From assembly GCA_964057225.1 (NCBI GenBank), contig OZ059899.1, positions 8,866,001-8,930,000 on the forward strand: DNA of 64,000 nucleotides, read 5' to 3'. A model generated the notes under the pieces. The model searched no databases and was not told the origin of the DNA. It saw only the letters and a list, made by a program, of their open reading frames with translations. Positions 38,477 to 51,600 of this stretch are shown in pieces. Positions within the stretch are counted from its first letter, which is position 1; each line of letters starts with the position of its first letter. Source of the stretch: Auanema rhodensis. Taxonomy: Eukaryota; Nematoda; Chromadorea; Rhabditida; Rhabditidae. A program made the translations under genes and the position numbers.

Positions 38477-39055
38477 TCAATTCTTCAAAATTTTGTTAGC
38501 TTGAGCATTGTGCTCATTAATTTTTCTTTTTCGTGAAACCGAGGTTAGCTGATTTCTCAAAGCAGTTGCTACTTGTAAAGGTTGTCTAAAAGTCATATAT
38601 CAAATATATTTAGAAGTATGATTAACTTATTAATAGAAGAACAGTCGTCAAATATCTCATCAGTTTCATCCTCATCCGCTTCTGGTTCAAAACCAAACTC
38701 ATTGTATTCTGTCACTTTGGTGAGAGACTTACTACCAGAATGAGGTTCTCTGTTTTCACTTAAATAAGTCAATAAAAATTAAAATATTAATAAAATAAAC
38801 CTATTATTCATTATTTCATCAGTTGCTTCAATACTATCATCTGTAGTATCCACTATCTAAAATTAAAATTAATATGTCATGAATACCAAATCAAACCTCA
38901 AAAGTTAGTTCAAAATTTTCTGCTTCATTTATAGAGGCATTGAGATTATTAAGCTCAGCAATTGTTTCAGGGCTTGGTTCACGGGGAGGTGACCTTAAGC
39001 TGCGGTTCAAAGGATTATAGACTACATCTTGATCAGAGTCAGATTCACTTGACAT
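38477..39055 (-). CDS. Small acidic protein with basic C-terminus, unknown
   Basis: Four exons from ATG at 39055 (MSSESDSDQDVVYNPLNRSL) to TGA at 38477, about 150 residues. The body is Asp/Glu/Ser-rich (EPEADEDETDEIFDD) with several SP sites (SPPREPSPET), and the end is basic (QLTSVSRKRKINEHNAQANK). This suggests a disordered, possibly nuclear, phosphorylated protein. It is divergently transcribed from histone H4 across a ~240-bp region, which may mean S-phase co-expression (inference only). Family not recognised. Confidence 0.65.
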
Positions 39056-39650
<595 letters not shown>

Positions 39651-39758
39651 TAAATAGCTTCACTAATTTATCTCATGTAAATAAATAATTTGTTTATTAT
39701 AAATCCCAATGTTATGGAAATTAAATACGAAAACGGAATGAGTATCATCGATTCGATT
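39651..39758. terminator. Shared 3' region of convergent H4 and H2B genes
   Basis: A 108-bp spacer with AATAAA on the plus strand (about 39691-39697) and AATAAA on the minus strand (about 39696-39701, read in reverse). No GC-rich six-base stem with four-base loop typical of replication-dependent histone mRNA ends. Confidence 0.6.
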
Positions 39759-40246
39759 TTACTTGCTTGAAGTATATTTAGTAACGGCTTTTGTTCCTTC
39801 GGATACAGCATGTTTCGCCAATTCACCGGGCAAAATTAATCTGACTGCTGTTTGAACCTGTAAAGTATTCATAAGCAGAATGTAATAATAATCGAATCTT
39901 ACTTCACGAGATGAAATGGTAGAACGTTTATTATAATGTGCAAGTCGGGAAGCTTCAGCAGCAATTCTTTCGAAAACATCATTAACGAACGAATTCATGA
40001 TAGACATAGCTTTAGATGAAATACCAGTATCAGGATGAACCTATAACATTTATAAAAAAAAAAATATATATACATTGAATTGTTGAAAAAATAAATGTTT
40101 AAACTCACTTGCTTGAGCACCCTGTATACATAGACAGAGTAACTCTCCTTTCTACTTTTTCTCTTCTTTTTGTCAGTGCCAGACCGGCCAACCTTTTGTG
40201 ACTTTGCAGCCTTTTTGGCTCCTTTTGCTGATGGTTTTGGGGGCAT
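39759..40246 (-). CDS. H2B: Histone H2B
   Basis: Three exons (40109-40246, 39903-40040, 39759-39857), 124 residues. Starts [20 protein letters not shown]; core [40 protein letters not shown]; end [17 protein letters not shown]. The C-terminal AVTKYTSSK is the conserved H2B tail, including the lysine ubiquitinated in H2Bub1. Both introns fall at codon boundaries after Q46 and E92. Divergent from H2A. Confidence 0.98.
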
Positions 40247-40406
40247 ATTTGAGAGAGGGATGCTGGGAACAGCGCTATAGAAGTATATATAATAAATTGC
40301 AAGCCAGAGACCACGCCCCCACGTTAGCAAGGCGGAGCTGGCTTTTAATTCTGCTTTGTGCGACACATATTCATTTTAGACTCACGTATTCTGTAAATCT
40401 TTCGAA
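40247..40406. promoter_or_regulatory. Bidirectional H2B/H2A promoter
   Basis: 160 bp between the two start codons. A GC box-like CACGCCCCCAC lies centrally and a TATA-like ATTATATATA lies on the H2B side. Short divergent promoters are the usual H2A/H2B arrangement in animals. Confidence 0.75.
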
Positions 40407-40902
40407 ATGAGTGGCCGTGGTGGAAAAGGAGGAAAAGCTAAATCTGGTGGTAAATCTAAATCGCGATCCACCCGTGCTGGATTACAATTTCCAGTAGGTC
40501 GTCTTCATCGAATGTTAAGAAAGGTTAGTGCACTATTAAAAGTATTTCGAATATTAAAAATTGGTTTCAGGGTAACTATGCCAAACGTGTTGGAGCTGGA
40601 GCCCCCGTTTATCTTGCAGCAGTTCTAGAATATTTAGCTGCTGAAGTTCTTGAATTAGCTGGTAATGCAGCCCGTGATAACAAGAAATCTCGCATTAATC
40701 CCCGCCATCTGCAGGTAATTGTAATATAATTAATTTACAGATGAATAAATGACAGGTACAAAAAACATATTTTTAGTTGGCAGTACGTAATGATGAAGAG
40801 TTGAATCGACTGCTATCAGGAGTTACAATAGCTCAAGGAGGAGTATTGCCCAACATTAATGCACAGCTTCTTCCCAAGAAGACATCTGGAAATGACGAAT
40901 AA
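40407..40902 (+). CDS. H2A: Histone H2A
   Basis: Three exons (40407-40523, 40571-40714, 40777-40902), 128 residues. Starts [20 protein letters not shown]; acidic-patch region [20 protein letters not shown]; end [13 protein letters not shown]. No SQ(E/D)phi motif, so it is a canonical H2A rather than an H2A.X, and not the longer H2A.Z form. Introns are at codon boundaries after K39 and Q87. Polyadenylation-type AATAAA near 40984. Confidence 0.98.
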
Positions 40903-41061
40903 TTCTGTTCATACAACTATGGATAAGAAGTAATTTATTTACCCAAAAAAAAATATTCTAAAACATCACTATATTTCTTCAAAAATAAACTACTTTGTAC
41001 ATCGATTGAAAGAACCGTAACCATGATATCGAATGAGATACATTAAGATATGATTAATCAT

Positions 41062-42531
41062 CTATGACACATATAATGAATCGTCTTCTTCAAATTGAAA
41101 ATGTAAATCATTAAAAGACAGCCTGTAAGATGGATTAAGATCAGAACACAAAATTTGCTCGCGCAGAACATTTCGAATCTGAAAAGTACCAAGCATTTTT
41201 AGATGGGTCGTGAAAATCAAGATAGTAAAGTATATATAGAAAGAAAAAGTATTACCTGCATGCAGATGAAGCCTAAAACATTTAAACCATTTCCAATAAT
41301 GGGCAAATATGGAAAATTATGATGATCAGCCATGTCTTGAGGTACCTGAATTCGTAGGCATAAAACTAAAACTTACTAGAAGACTTTGTAGAAAAGTTAG
41401 AATACTGACTTTAATAAGACGACCCTCATTACGCTGTGCCCACATCTTCACTTCTTGATCTGTGGACTGAGTTCCATAAAAGCCATCACTATTAAAATAC
41501 AATCTTCGATTACAAAGTTTCATCTTCAATACCTTTCATAACAGTGAGCTAGTAAGGCATTTCCAGTATTTAATAATTGCATCCCAAGTTCGGGGTTTTG
41601 ACAAAACTTTTGACGCAGGGCATATAATAATATAGCGGGACCTTTCTCTCGCCGCCAACGCTCTACCTATAACCTTAATTTTGTTATCATAGATGAACAA
41701 GCACAAACATTTTCAGGACCAGCAATTGGACATAGAAGATTCCGTGTGATTACTTTAGCTTGCATTGGATTCGCGATCTTCAAAAACATATTTAGCTTAT
41801 GATATATTGTAATTGGAGAACTTCTCTAAGATTTTCTCCGAAACCAGGACCTCCAAGCATAAATAATTTGGTAGCTTGGTAATAATGCTCTACTGATGGA
41901 TACACGTTCCCATTTATAGTGATAGAACACTGAAAAAATAGAACTTATTAAACTTACTATTCCTCGTTGTTTTACCATGAAGAAATTGGATAAGAAATTA
42001 TTTCTGCCCGAAAAACAAATGATATTCTGAGGATCAATTAATATATCGTAAGACGGAATAGGCAGGTGTGTTTGAGAACTGTTAGAAAAATCTAGGTTAT
42101 CATGATAATTGTTAAAGGGACCTGAGCTGAACCTAAAGTAGAAAACTTGAAGATAGAACAATTTTGAAGATAACACTAACCGATAATTATTGTTCATATT
42201 AAAATTATTAAAACTATTTGTTGCAAATGCTTCATATCCAGCAGGGGGTGAATTTAATTCATCAGGAAATGTATTGAAATTCTGATCTTGTTTCAGACTA
42301 ATTAGCAACCTCGGCTTTCTCCTTTTTTTGGTACTATTTCTCTTCTATAAATCATTAAAAAATGACAATTTATAATAATTTTCGCAGTACATCACGAGTC
42401 TCCGAAACTAAAAATACGCTACGATCATTACCAGTCTCTTCGAAGGTTTGGGTATTTTGATGTACCGTTATCCTCAGACTTCTAAAATCTCCATCTCTCC
42501 TACATCTTTTTAAATTTTGTTTACTAGACAT
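41062..42531 (-). CDS. NADAR (YbiA/DUF1768) domain protein
   Basis: ATG at 42531 to TAG at 41062, about seven exons. A disordered, Asn/Ser-rich N-terminal ~150 residues precede a NADAR domain: ICFSGRNNFLSNFFMVK, VYPSVEHYYQATKLF, MQAKVITRN, ILLYALRQKFCQNPELGMQL, SDGFYGTQSTDQEVKMWAQR, and NGLNVLGFICMQIRN. The F-x-FLSNF, E-H-Y-Y-Q-A-x-K and G-x-N-x-LG-xx-(L/C)-M motifs are the family's conserved core. NADAR members hydrolyse N-glycosidic bonds of damaged riboflavin intermediates (YbiA) or of ADP-ribose on guanine; which applies here is unknown. The stop of FBXO9 lies 198 bp upstream on the same strand. Confidence 0.85.
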
Positions 42532-42729
42532 CTATAACTGAATAGCAAATTAAAAACATATATATTATATAAAAATACTAGACATGAAGAAACATAAAAA
42601 AAAACTTTAAGGCGTTATCTGCATTGTTAATTTATTCAATATTAATCACATTTTAATCACTGTAGTTGAGCATCTACATAATAGGACTGAACATGGAAAA
42701 ACCTCAGAGGTGGAAAGGCCTACAAATAG

Positions 42730-44560
42730 TTATTTTAAAATTTTTTTGAAAGTATCAGCTACTTGAGTGTCCTTTTCCGGTTCTAAATTAACGGTAGATT
42801 GAGCGCCATCAAAATAGGTGGTTGTGCAAATATTCTTTTCCCAAGCTAAACCCCATTTATTTCCTTTTCTTTTTACAAAAGTTAATTGAATCTGAAAGTC
42901 ACTGCGTGTTACCTGAAAAAAAAATTAGAAAACATCATTATACGGCAATGAAACCCCATAGTCCAGTGCTGCTTGATGTCGTGACTTTCTATATTTTCTG
43001 GGTTCAGGTGGAATAATATCATTTCTATGAAGCTAGAAAACGTAAAATTAAAACTTTTTAAATTTCTTATCAATATTAGCCAAATAATGAAATGAAACTC
43101 GAAGAATTCAGCTGCGAGAAATGATTGTAAAAAAAACAATTTCACAATTTCGAAAGTTTAATTTTGAAATAAACAACCTTTGCGCAAATTTTATTTCCAC
43201 TTCTCCACCATTTTCCCTTTAAAACATTAGTGTCATTTCCAGCTATTGATATTGATCTTATAGTTTGAGCTGCATTTTGAGGCAAGTCTGACGTTGTCGT
43301 CATTAGGATGGTTCCTGAAGAAAGATGAGCATAGATATTCCTTCGAAGAATCAGTTATACCGTTAGCGAAAAATCTGATTAACCTAAAATAAGTCACGGA
43401 ATACCAAGGACGAAATTTGTCATCCTAAGTTGAACCTAGGTTTGTAATATAGAATTAAATTCAAACCTGAAAGCTAGTTTCACCGTGACGAATATATGTG
43501 CTTTTAGCTACATAAACACCAAAAAAATGTAAATGTGCATTTTGAATGTAACGATCTTTCCAAAGTAAGTCAGGAGTTTCATTTTTAATCTGATGAGCTA
43601 AATCCTCACCCATTGTTTCAATACTGATACTACGCCATATTTCGTTGTCCCTGAAAAGAATATTTCTCAAATTCACGCATACTGATTGGACTACCGCGAA
43701 AGAACGTAGAAAAACGAAGATACTTCCGAAACTGTTATTAGTGAGCGAATATCCAAATGTTTCCCCACAACACATTTTAAAATAATTCTCAGTATTTCTT
43801 GTGGCAAATCAAGAAGACTACAGGGTAGATCTGAAGTATTACATCGTGAATATACAGAAAATCAAAACCAACTCTTATTATCTTTTTCGAAGTACGTTCC
43901 TCTATCACTGATTCGATGCTGAAAAACGCTGAGTAAACGATTTGCTTCATAATCAGAAAATCTCGATCGCGATGTAGATCGTTGGAATGTAGGCTGAAAA
44001 AACGCTCATTAACTAGTTTGCAAAGAGCCAGGGAATACATTAGGTACATGGTGGTAAATCCTTTTCTCAATATCTGGAACAAGTTTAAGAGCTTTCGTAT
44101 ATCGTCTCACAGCTTCAGACATATCACCATTTTTTTCGTGTTCAACTCCTTCTAGGAAAAATTTGGTCGCCTTAAACATTATAGTAACCTGCCACATATT
44201 CGAAATAATAAATGTTGGATGATAGTAGCTCATACTTTTTCAATGGAATCATCGCTATCCTGTGGATCTTGATGTTTTGGGGGGATAGTTTTCTGTTTTA
44301 TTTCTTGTTTCCATTGCTCTCGGAATGAATCTAAATCAGGAATAGTCTAAACGAAAATAGTTGCGAAGGTAAAAAGAAAAGATTTGCCTCGCTTAGAGTG
44401 CTTTCAGCTAGCGCAAAAGCCAGAGTGTCCGTACTCTCAGATGGCAGAGAAGGCAACGGTGGATTTAAACTATTTTCCTAAAGTAATCGTACCCCAATTG
44501 AATGTTTTGTTCACATACCCTGGTTTTTTGACCTGTCGCATTTTTTTTATGGGGATCCAT
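42730..44560 (-). CDS. FBXO9: F-box only protein 9 (SCF subunit)
   Basis: ATG at 44560 (MDPHKKNATGQKT) to TAA at 42730, nine or so exons. Landmarks: LDSFREQWKQEI, a TPR-like unit (FFLEGVEHEKNGDMSEAVRR then YTKALKLVPDIEK), the F-box (LLDLPQEILRIILKCVV ... LITVSEVCVNLR), and the FBXO9 C-domain (FFGVYVAKSTYIRHGETSFQ, TYFRLIRFFANGTILMTTT, GKWWRSGNKICA). FBXO9 recruits substrates to the Skp1-Cul1 ligase; in mammals it is linked to TEL2/TTI1 turnover. One intron near 44385 seems to use a GC donor (GAG|gcaaat), which is unusual. A TTCAG acceptor ~60 nt before the ATG, about 80 nt after the previous gene's AATAAA, fits trans-splicing inside an operon. Confidence 0.88.
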
Positions 44561-44705
44561 TTATTAAGTATAAAGTTCCCATGTGACTATCTCCGATGTA
44601 CGATCAAAGCAAGCTCTGAATTAGGAAAAAAATGCAAAATCGAATCTTGAATAAAACAGAATTATCTTAAAATTAGCAGCTTGCTATATAACTTTCAAAA
44701 TTACT

Positions 44706-45516
44706 TTATTCAGCAAATGATATATAAGTGTCGTTTGTTAACTGTAGCGGGTTTTAACAGTTCATGAAGTTGTAAGAAAGATATATCGTCGGTAATAAAC
44801 GAATTTTGATCATGATCAAAACAATGCTCATAGAAATGTTTTATATTTATTAACCGGCGAAATTAGTGAACTGTTATTTTTTTCTTCCCTTTCCCTTCTT
44901 CTACGATCTGGAATATTAGCTAAGGCTTTAATAGCTACATGCAGCTAGTATTAACACACATATCAAGTACTAAAGTGACGATGATCTTCTTTGCGTTAAA
45001 CCAAGTGAATTATAAATAGTTCTTTTAATGACTCTCGAGACTCCTGTATTTCTCGCATAGAAACGGAAATATCCAAATTCGAATGTTCCAATTGTTCCCT
45101 ACAACGAAAAATGAGAATATTTCAGCCAAAAGAATCCATATCATTTTAAATGATTATGTTTTCCAAACTAAATGAACTTGATTTGTATGATGATGACACA
45201 CATAACATTTAAGAAAATAAAAATAATTTTTAATCATTATGCAATCAAATAATTTAAATATGAGATGAAAATGAAAGGATAAATCGTATTGATTTCATCC
45301 TTAAGAATGGAATTGTAAGAGCAAGTCGAGGGCAGTGATGCGGATGAATCAGTTTGATAAGATAACAAATGTTTTTGTTTATTTAAAAAATATCTAGAAG
45401 CCCTCTTAAAATAACTTAACAAAAACATTAAGTCAAACTCTTACGTAGTAGTTAAACAGGTTAGTATACGAAAAGTTTCATTCTTAATTTTCGTCTATGC
45501 AGTTGTAACCATCATT
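44706..45516 (-). CDS. Small charged helical protein, 5' end uncertain
   Basis: Exons joined in phase give an end of about 85 residues: NETFRILTCLTT (about 45470-45510), EQLEHSNLDISVSMREIQES then RESLKELFIIHL (45014-45112), LHVAIKALANIPDRRRRERE (about 44877-44957), and LTNDTYISFAE with TAA overlapping an AATAAA at 44706. No in-frame ATG was found before NETF, because TAG precedes it, so the start is missing or lies in an exon I cannot see. Its first visible exon lies within ~30 bp of the thymidylate synthase stop. Function unknown. Confidence 0.45.
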
Positions 45517-45527
45517 GCGAACTTTTG

Positions 45528-46825
<1,298 letters not shown>

Positions 46826-47025
46826 TATTTTCTAAAATAAAAAAAAATAGTATACTCATAAAATAACAGGTTGTATTCATAGATATAAGAAGATAATATG
46901 TTCACAGTAACCCGGCGGGAAATTCAAATTCCAGAAATGTCGCACTAAAGTACAAAAATCCCTTTAATCCTTTAATCCCTGTAATGGTTTAAGCTGTTTT
47001 TGCGATTTAACCTTTGATAGTATTG

Positions 47026-48188
47026 TTAATTATTCAAAATTTGAGCCTCCTTTTCTAAAATTTCGTAAATTGCACCAGTATTTTCGCCAAACAAAGAATA
47101 TATCGAATAATACTCGAAATAATTTTAAATAGTAGGACAATTGGACGAAAAAGTGAAAGAATTAGTTAATTTTAAAAATGTATCTTATAAAAAAAAACAT
47201 ACAGTCATGTGCGATGAAAGTCGGACACCTACTAGAAACCCTTATATCTTCTCAAGTAAACTACAAAAATTCAGAAAAAAAAAATTTTTAGTGTTAATAA
47301 ACGATAATTAATTTAGAAAAAGTTTAAAACATTTAAAAAACCATGTTTAAAAGTATTTTCTGGAGTGTTCGAAATTTTCATAATCTGCTTGAAGTCTTCT
47401 TTTTTGAATTTCAAAAGTTTCATCAAGTTCAGAAATTATTTTTTTATAGAAATTTTTTATAGAACTGGTTGTACATCAACCAAGTTCTCTTCATAGATAT
47501 TTAGTAAGATTCAGATGCTGAAACTTACTTGTTTGAAGCTATGTTGCAGAAAAAAACTTAGTTATTGATTGAGCTTTGTGCTTAGAATCATTTTGAAATA
47601 TTTTTAATGAATTAACTTGTTTCTTTCTCAAATTTTGTTAAATCTAAAGGGATTATTCAAAATAACTAAAAAACACTATTTTTCCTTATAAATTTAGAAA
47701 TAATATTGAAATCAATTTTAGTTATATTAACATATATTTTGACTGAATATAAACTAGATGAACTCACAAAATTTTTGAAAATAAAAAATTTTTTTTTTGT
47801 AGTTTTATGGGGTTTTCTGGGGCCTCTAACATAGGGGTATGCAACCTTCATCGCACAGGACTGTAGCAGTGCATCCTTTTCGAGCTTATCGGCAATCGGC
47901 TTATCGTTTTGAATTGAAATAGATATGATTTTGACGAAGAAAAACAATATCAATAACGATAGTCACAAGTAGTACAAAGAGCTAGTAGTAAGCTTTGCTG
48001 TTTTGGTTGGAATCTAACGTGAAAAAGGTTAAAAAAAAGTGAAAATGAACTAAATCAATAAAAATATTTTTTTTTCTGAATTAAGAGTTTTCAATTGAAA
48101 ATATAAAGAAAATTATTTACTGCTAAATAAGTGATTTTTTTATGTAGTTCATATTAACCTGAGACATGGTGGGAGAGCTATTCAACAT
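47026..48188 (-). CDS. Possible small protein gene interrupted by a Tc1-like element
   Basis: Exons in phase: MLNSSPTMSQ (48159-48188), IPTKTAKLTTSSLYYL (about 47970-48017), PIADKLEKDALLQ (about 47867-47905) and YYSIYSLFGENTGAIYEILE then KEAQILNN with TAA at 47026. Total about 70 residues. The third exon runs up to the TA target site of a 662-bp transposon. The only in-phase donor I find (GATGAAG|gttgca) is inside the element's terminal repeat, adding SCAMK. Family not recognised; gene support is by open frames, phase and amphipathic helix only. Confidence 0.4.
47202..47863. mobile_element. Tc1-like non-autonomous element (MITE)
   Basis: Terminal inverted repeats: CAGTCATGTGCGATGAAAGT at the left and, read from the right end inward, CAGTCCTGTGCGATGAAGGT. 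They are flanked by TA on both sides (47200-47201 and 47864-47865), the Tc1/mariner target duplication. The GTGCGATGAAAGTCGGACACC form resembles Tc1-family ends. The 600-bp AT-rich interior has no intact transposase frame. ITR divergence (a few mismatches in ~30 bp) suggests an old insertion. Confidence 0.85.
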
Positions 48189-48677
48189 CTGAAAAATACA
48201 GGCATTTAAAATCGCCGATTTACTAGTTATATTGGAAATTACGGTATCTTTAAGAAAATAGAGAAATGAGGAAGCGAACAGATAACCGTTATTTCAAAAT
48301 ACAAATGGACCACAAGGTAAATTTTCATTAGATGTCATTAAATTAAAATTTAGTTTAAGGATTCCAAGTTGGTTTAAAGTTACATTTGATTTTTTTATAT
48401 ATTTTATGTTTATTACCGTGAGTACAACAGTAAAATTAATAAGACAAAGTTAGTTTGAAAATGTTTTTATAAATCTTATACAACAACAGCATTTATAAAT
48501 ATTAATAATTGTTGTTTGGAAATACGCGCATTATTTTGGACATGGTGAAGGCGATTTAGATTGCACAGGCTCTTAGAGTCATTATAGGCAGAATGCTCTG
48601 GATAATATGGGTTTAAAACTATCTTATATTAATGATAATCAAGTGGTCTGAGAATATTTCATAAATAATAGCTTCTG
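48189..48677. other. Intergenic spacer
   Basis: AT-rich sequence between two minus-strand genes; no motif or gene seen. Confidence 0.5.
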
Positions 48678-51600
48678 TTAATGGTGAAAATCTGATGATA
48701 AAAGAGGGGAGATTCTTTTTTCTGGTCCGGCAAAGCAGAGGTCTTGACAGTTTTGAGCAAACTCTATTGGGCGTTCATCCATTTCTTCGGTTTGAGAACA
48801 ACGAGGATAATGATATGGAACACAGATAGGAGAACCTGGCTAAAAGAATTTTTTTGTTGATTTCAATTGAAATTATTTACCGGTCTATAAAATCTGCGAA
48901 TCATGGTTGGTCTTTTACCATCTGGGCAAACAGAACGCTCAACTCTACAACATCTAGAATTTTCCAAACCTGTAAAAAGTACAAATAGGATTTCATATTA
49001 AGCTTAAATTCCTTGAGCATTTTCTATATCAAAATAATTTCATTTTATTATTGCGAAGGTTAAATCATTGTTTATATAGGTTTTTTTAGAAGAAATGTTA
49101 GATATCCTGTTGTTTTTTTAATCAAATGAAATTAAAGCCGTACACTCCATTCGCAAAACTGGGACTCGCCGTATGACATCATCGGATAAAGCTTGCACGA
49201 TTTCTCTTGTCATGTATAGTTTGTTCGTTATATCAGAAGCATGCTTTTTAGTGTTAGGTACAAATCCATTCTGTCTTTTCCAATATTGTATCGATGAAGA
49301 TTCCAATTGAGCTTGTGTAGTAGTAGTGGGGAACTCAGTAGTCGAGGTAGTTGTAGTAGGCATAGTGAATGTATTTTCACTCTCTTCTAAATTTCAAAAT
49401 ATAACAAAGCTATTGAACACAAATACCTGTAATCAATTGCTCAACTGGTAGAAATTTTTCTACTGCTGGAGAAGAATACGTTTTCTAAAAAAAAAAGTTT
49501 CCGTCAGCTTAATGGTTTCAGAACTAACACTAGAAAACTTTTTGAATCTGTAGGCATCCATTAGAGCTTTCATTAGCTTCTTGTTTTTTCGAATAGCCTT
49601 AAATTAACAGCCATGTTTTGAATTTATTTGTAATATATACCTTTCGGATATGTTTATCATCCCAAGGAATAGATAAATCGCCAGCAGCTTCGAGCTCACC
49701 AAGAATATCTTCAACAGAAGGTTCTTGAATTTGTGGTTCAGCAGTTGAAGCTGCTATCGTGGTTCCAAGATCACGATAATGAATCTTTGAAATATTCAAA
49801 CGTCTTTGTAATCGCTTCTCCATTTCAGGAGTTAACATCTTTCTCAGTGGCATATCCATAGTCAACCGATTTAGGAAAAAGTCTTGTGTTCCCTGAAAAT
49901 GTGAGAAATAAAATGAATATTTCATTGGTGTAATACATGTGGACCAGCTGTAACTTTAACTCGACGAAGATGACTTATTGGCTCATGAGATATTGGTGGA
50001 GAAAGTGTATCTGAACTAATTCTCGGATGTTCCTCAGACGAAACATTATTTATGTTTTCTGGATCCATTGATAAAAGAGAATTAACAGAAGTGGAATGAA
50101 TGGTATTTTTTTCAGCGCTGTCGTGATAAGATGTTTCTTGCTCTATGTGAAGAGAAGGAGTTCCTTGTTGTACATGATCTGTATCTTAAACAATTTTTAC
50201 TCAATCTTCATATTTCAGAACAACCTGTCAATGCATCATGTGCTTTATTAAGGAATGTTGAATTCTAAAAAATAGAATATTTTTTAGAAGTTAATAGGAA
50301 GTATACCTTAGCGGAGTTCAAAGCTTCTTCCATCATCAACTGAGTCGGTCGTGGCATATCATCTTCAATCTTAAAAATAATTGTAAAATTATAAAGCACA
50401 AATGTGAAGATTGCAAGAAAGATTTGAAAATTTATTAAGAAAATCTTTCTCAAAAAGTCTCATTCGGAACATTTGAGACATATGTATATATGACACTGAC
50501 ATCCGTTAACTCCAAATGATGGATTGTTCATGCCCCTATTGTACATGCGTTTTTTTCTTAGAAAAACTCTCGAAGGTGTCTTCTTTTAATTTTTTGTAGT
50601 GAGATCAGGAAGAAAGATTTCTATTCTCAAAAAGTAGATGAAAGAAACAAAACCTACAAAACTTAACAAAAAAATTGTTCGATGCTTTAACGATAGTTGC
50701 GACATCAACAGCTCAAATCTGGATGCCGCGTAATGAGTTACTGATTCAATATAGAATGCAATTACACATACATATGTCTTCATAAATCGTTCACCGAAAA
50801 TTTGTAATTGTTTTGCGGTTTATGAAAGCGTGAATTTAATAAATATCTTCCATTACATAGATATTTAGTTAGATTTCTACTCTCATAGGTGTACAGGGTA
50901 TTATGCATAATTCGAAAAAATTGACCTTTTCAGGATTTCTAATAATAGCGCTGAGGGTGAGGGTCACATGAAAAATTTAGATGATAGGCCTACTTAGTTT
51001 TTAAGATTCTGATAGTTTATTTGGAAATAACGACTTTTGATGTGACTGCACTTTTTTCAGTAGAATATGTTAATAGTGAAGTCCTATTAAATTTCAATGT
51101 CTGAACAGAAAAGGTTCAAACTTTGAACTAACCTGCATACAACTCATTGGTGCGCATTTCTTTGTTTCATAAAGAATAGGACATATTTTTCTGAAAGTAC
51201 CTCCAGTAGATAAGGATTCGGGCAGAGGAGACTGTAATACATCTCTGAAATAATATCTCGTTACAAGTACATTAACATCGAACTCTTACCTATTTCTAAC
51301 AGCTTCAGCATACTCACATGTTCCAAAACATTCTCCCCATTCGGACCATGGAGACACTATGCATTCTGAAAACATAAATCTTAATCTTACGGTAATGAGC
51401 ATACAACAAAGGATTTCCCCAACAAAATTTCCCTTTTTGTCAAAGTCTTTAATCTATTTCTAGTAGAGATTCTTTAAGTCAAGCTGTAATTTTTTAGACA
51501 TGTAAGGGAAGATAATGATCATAGTTAGACTAAAGCGCCTCTATTCCGCATTCCACTGATCGAAGATCGGCGTTGATTCCTCGGATTCCGGAAAGCATGT

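Noticed and set aside
45237-45428. 63-codon minus ORF starting MFLLSYFKRASRYF
   Set aside because: Cannot be spliced in phase to the downstream exons; the exon at about 45470-45510 joins better.
50840-51010. Possible second transposon end (TACAGGGTATTATGC) in a TSP1-gene intron
   Set aside because: No matching inverted copy or target duplication nearby.
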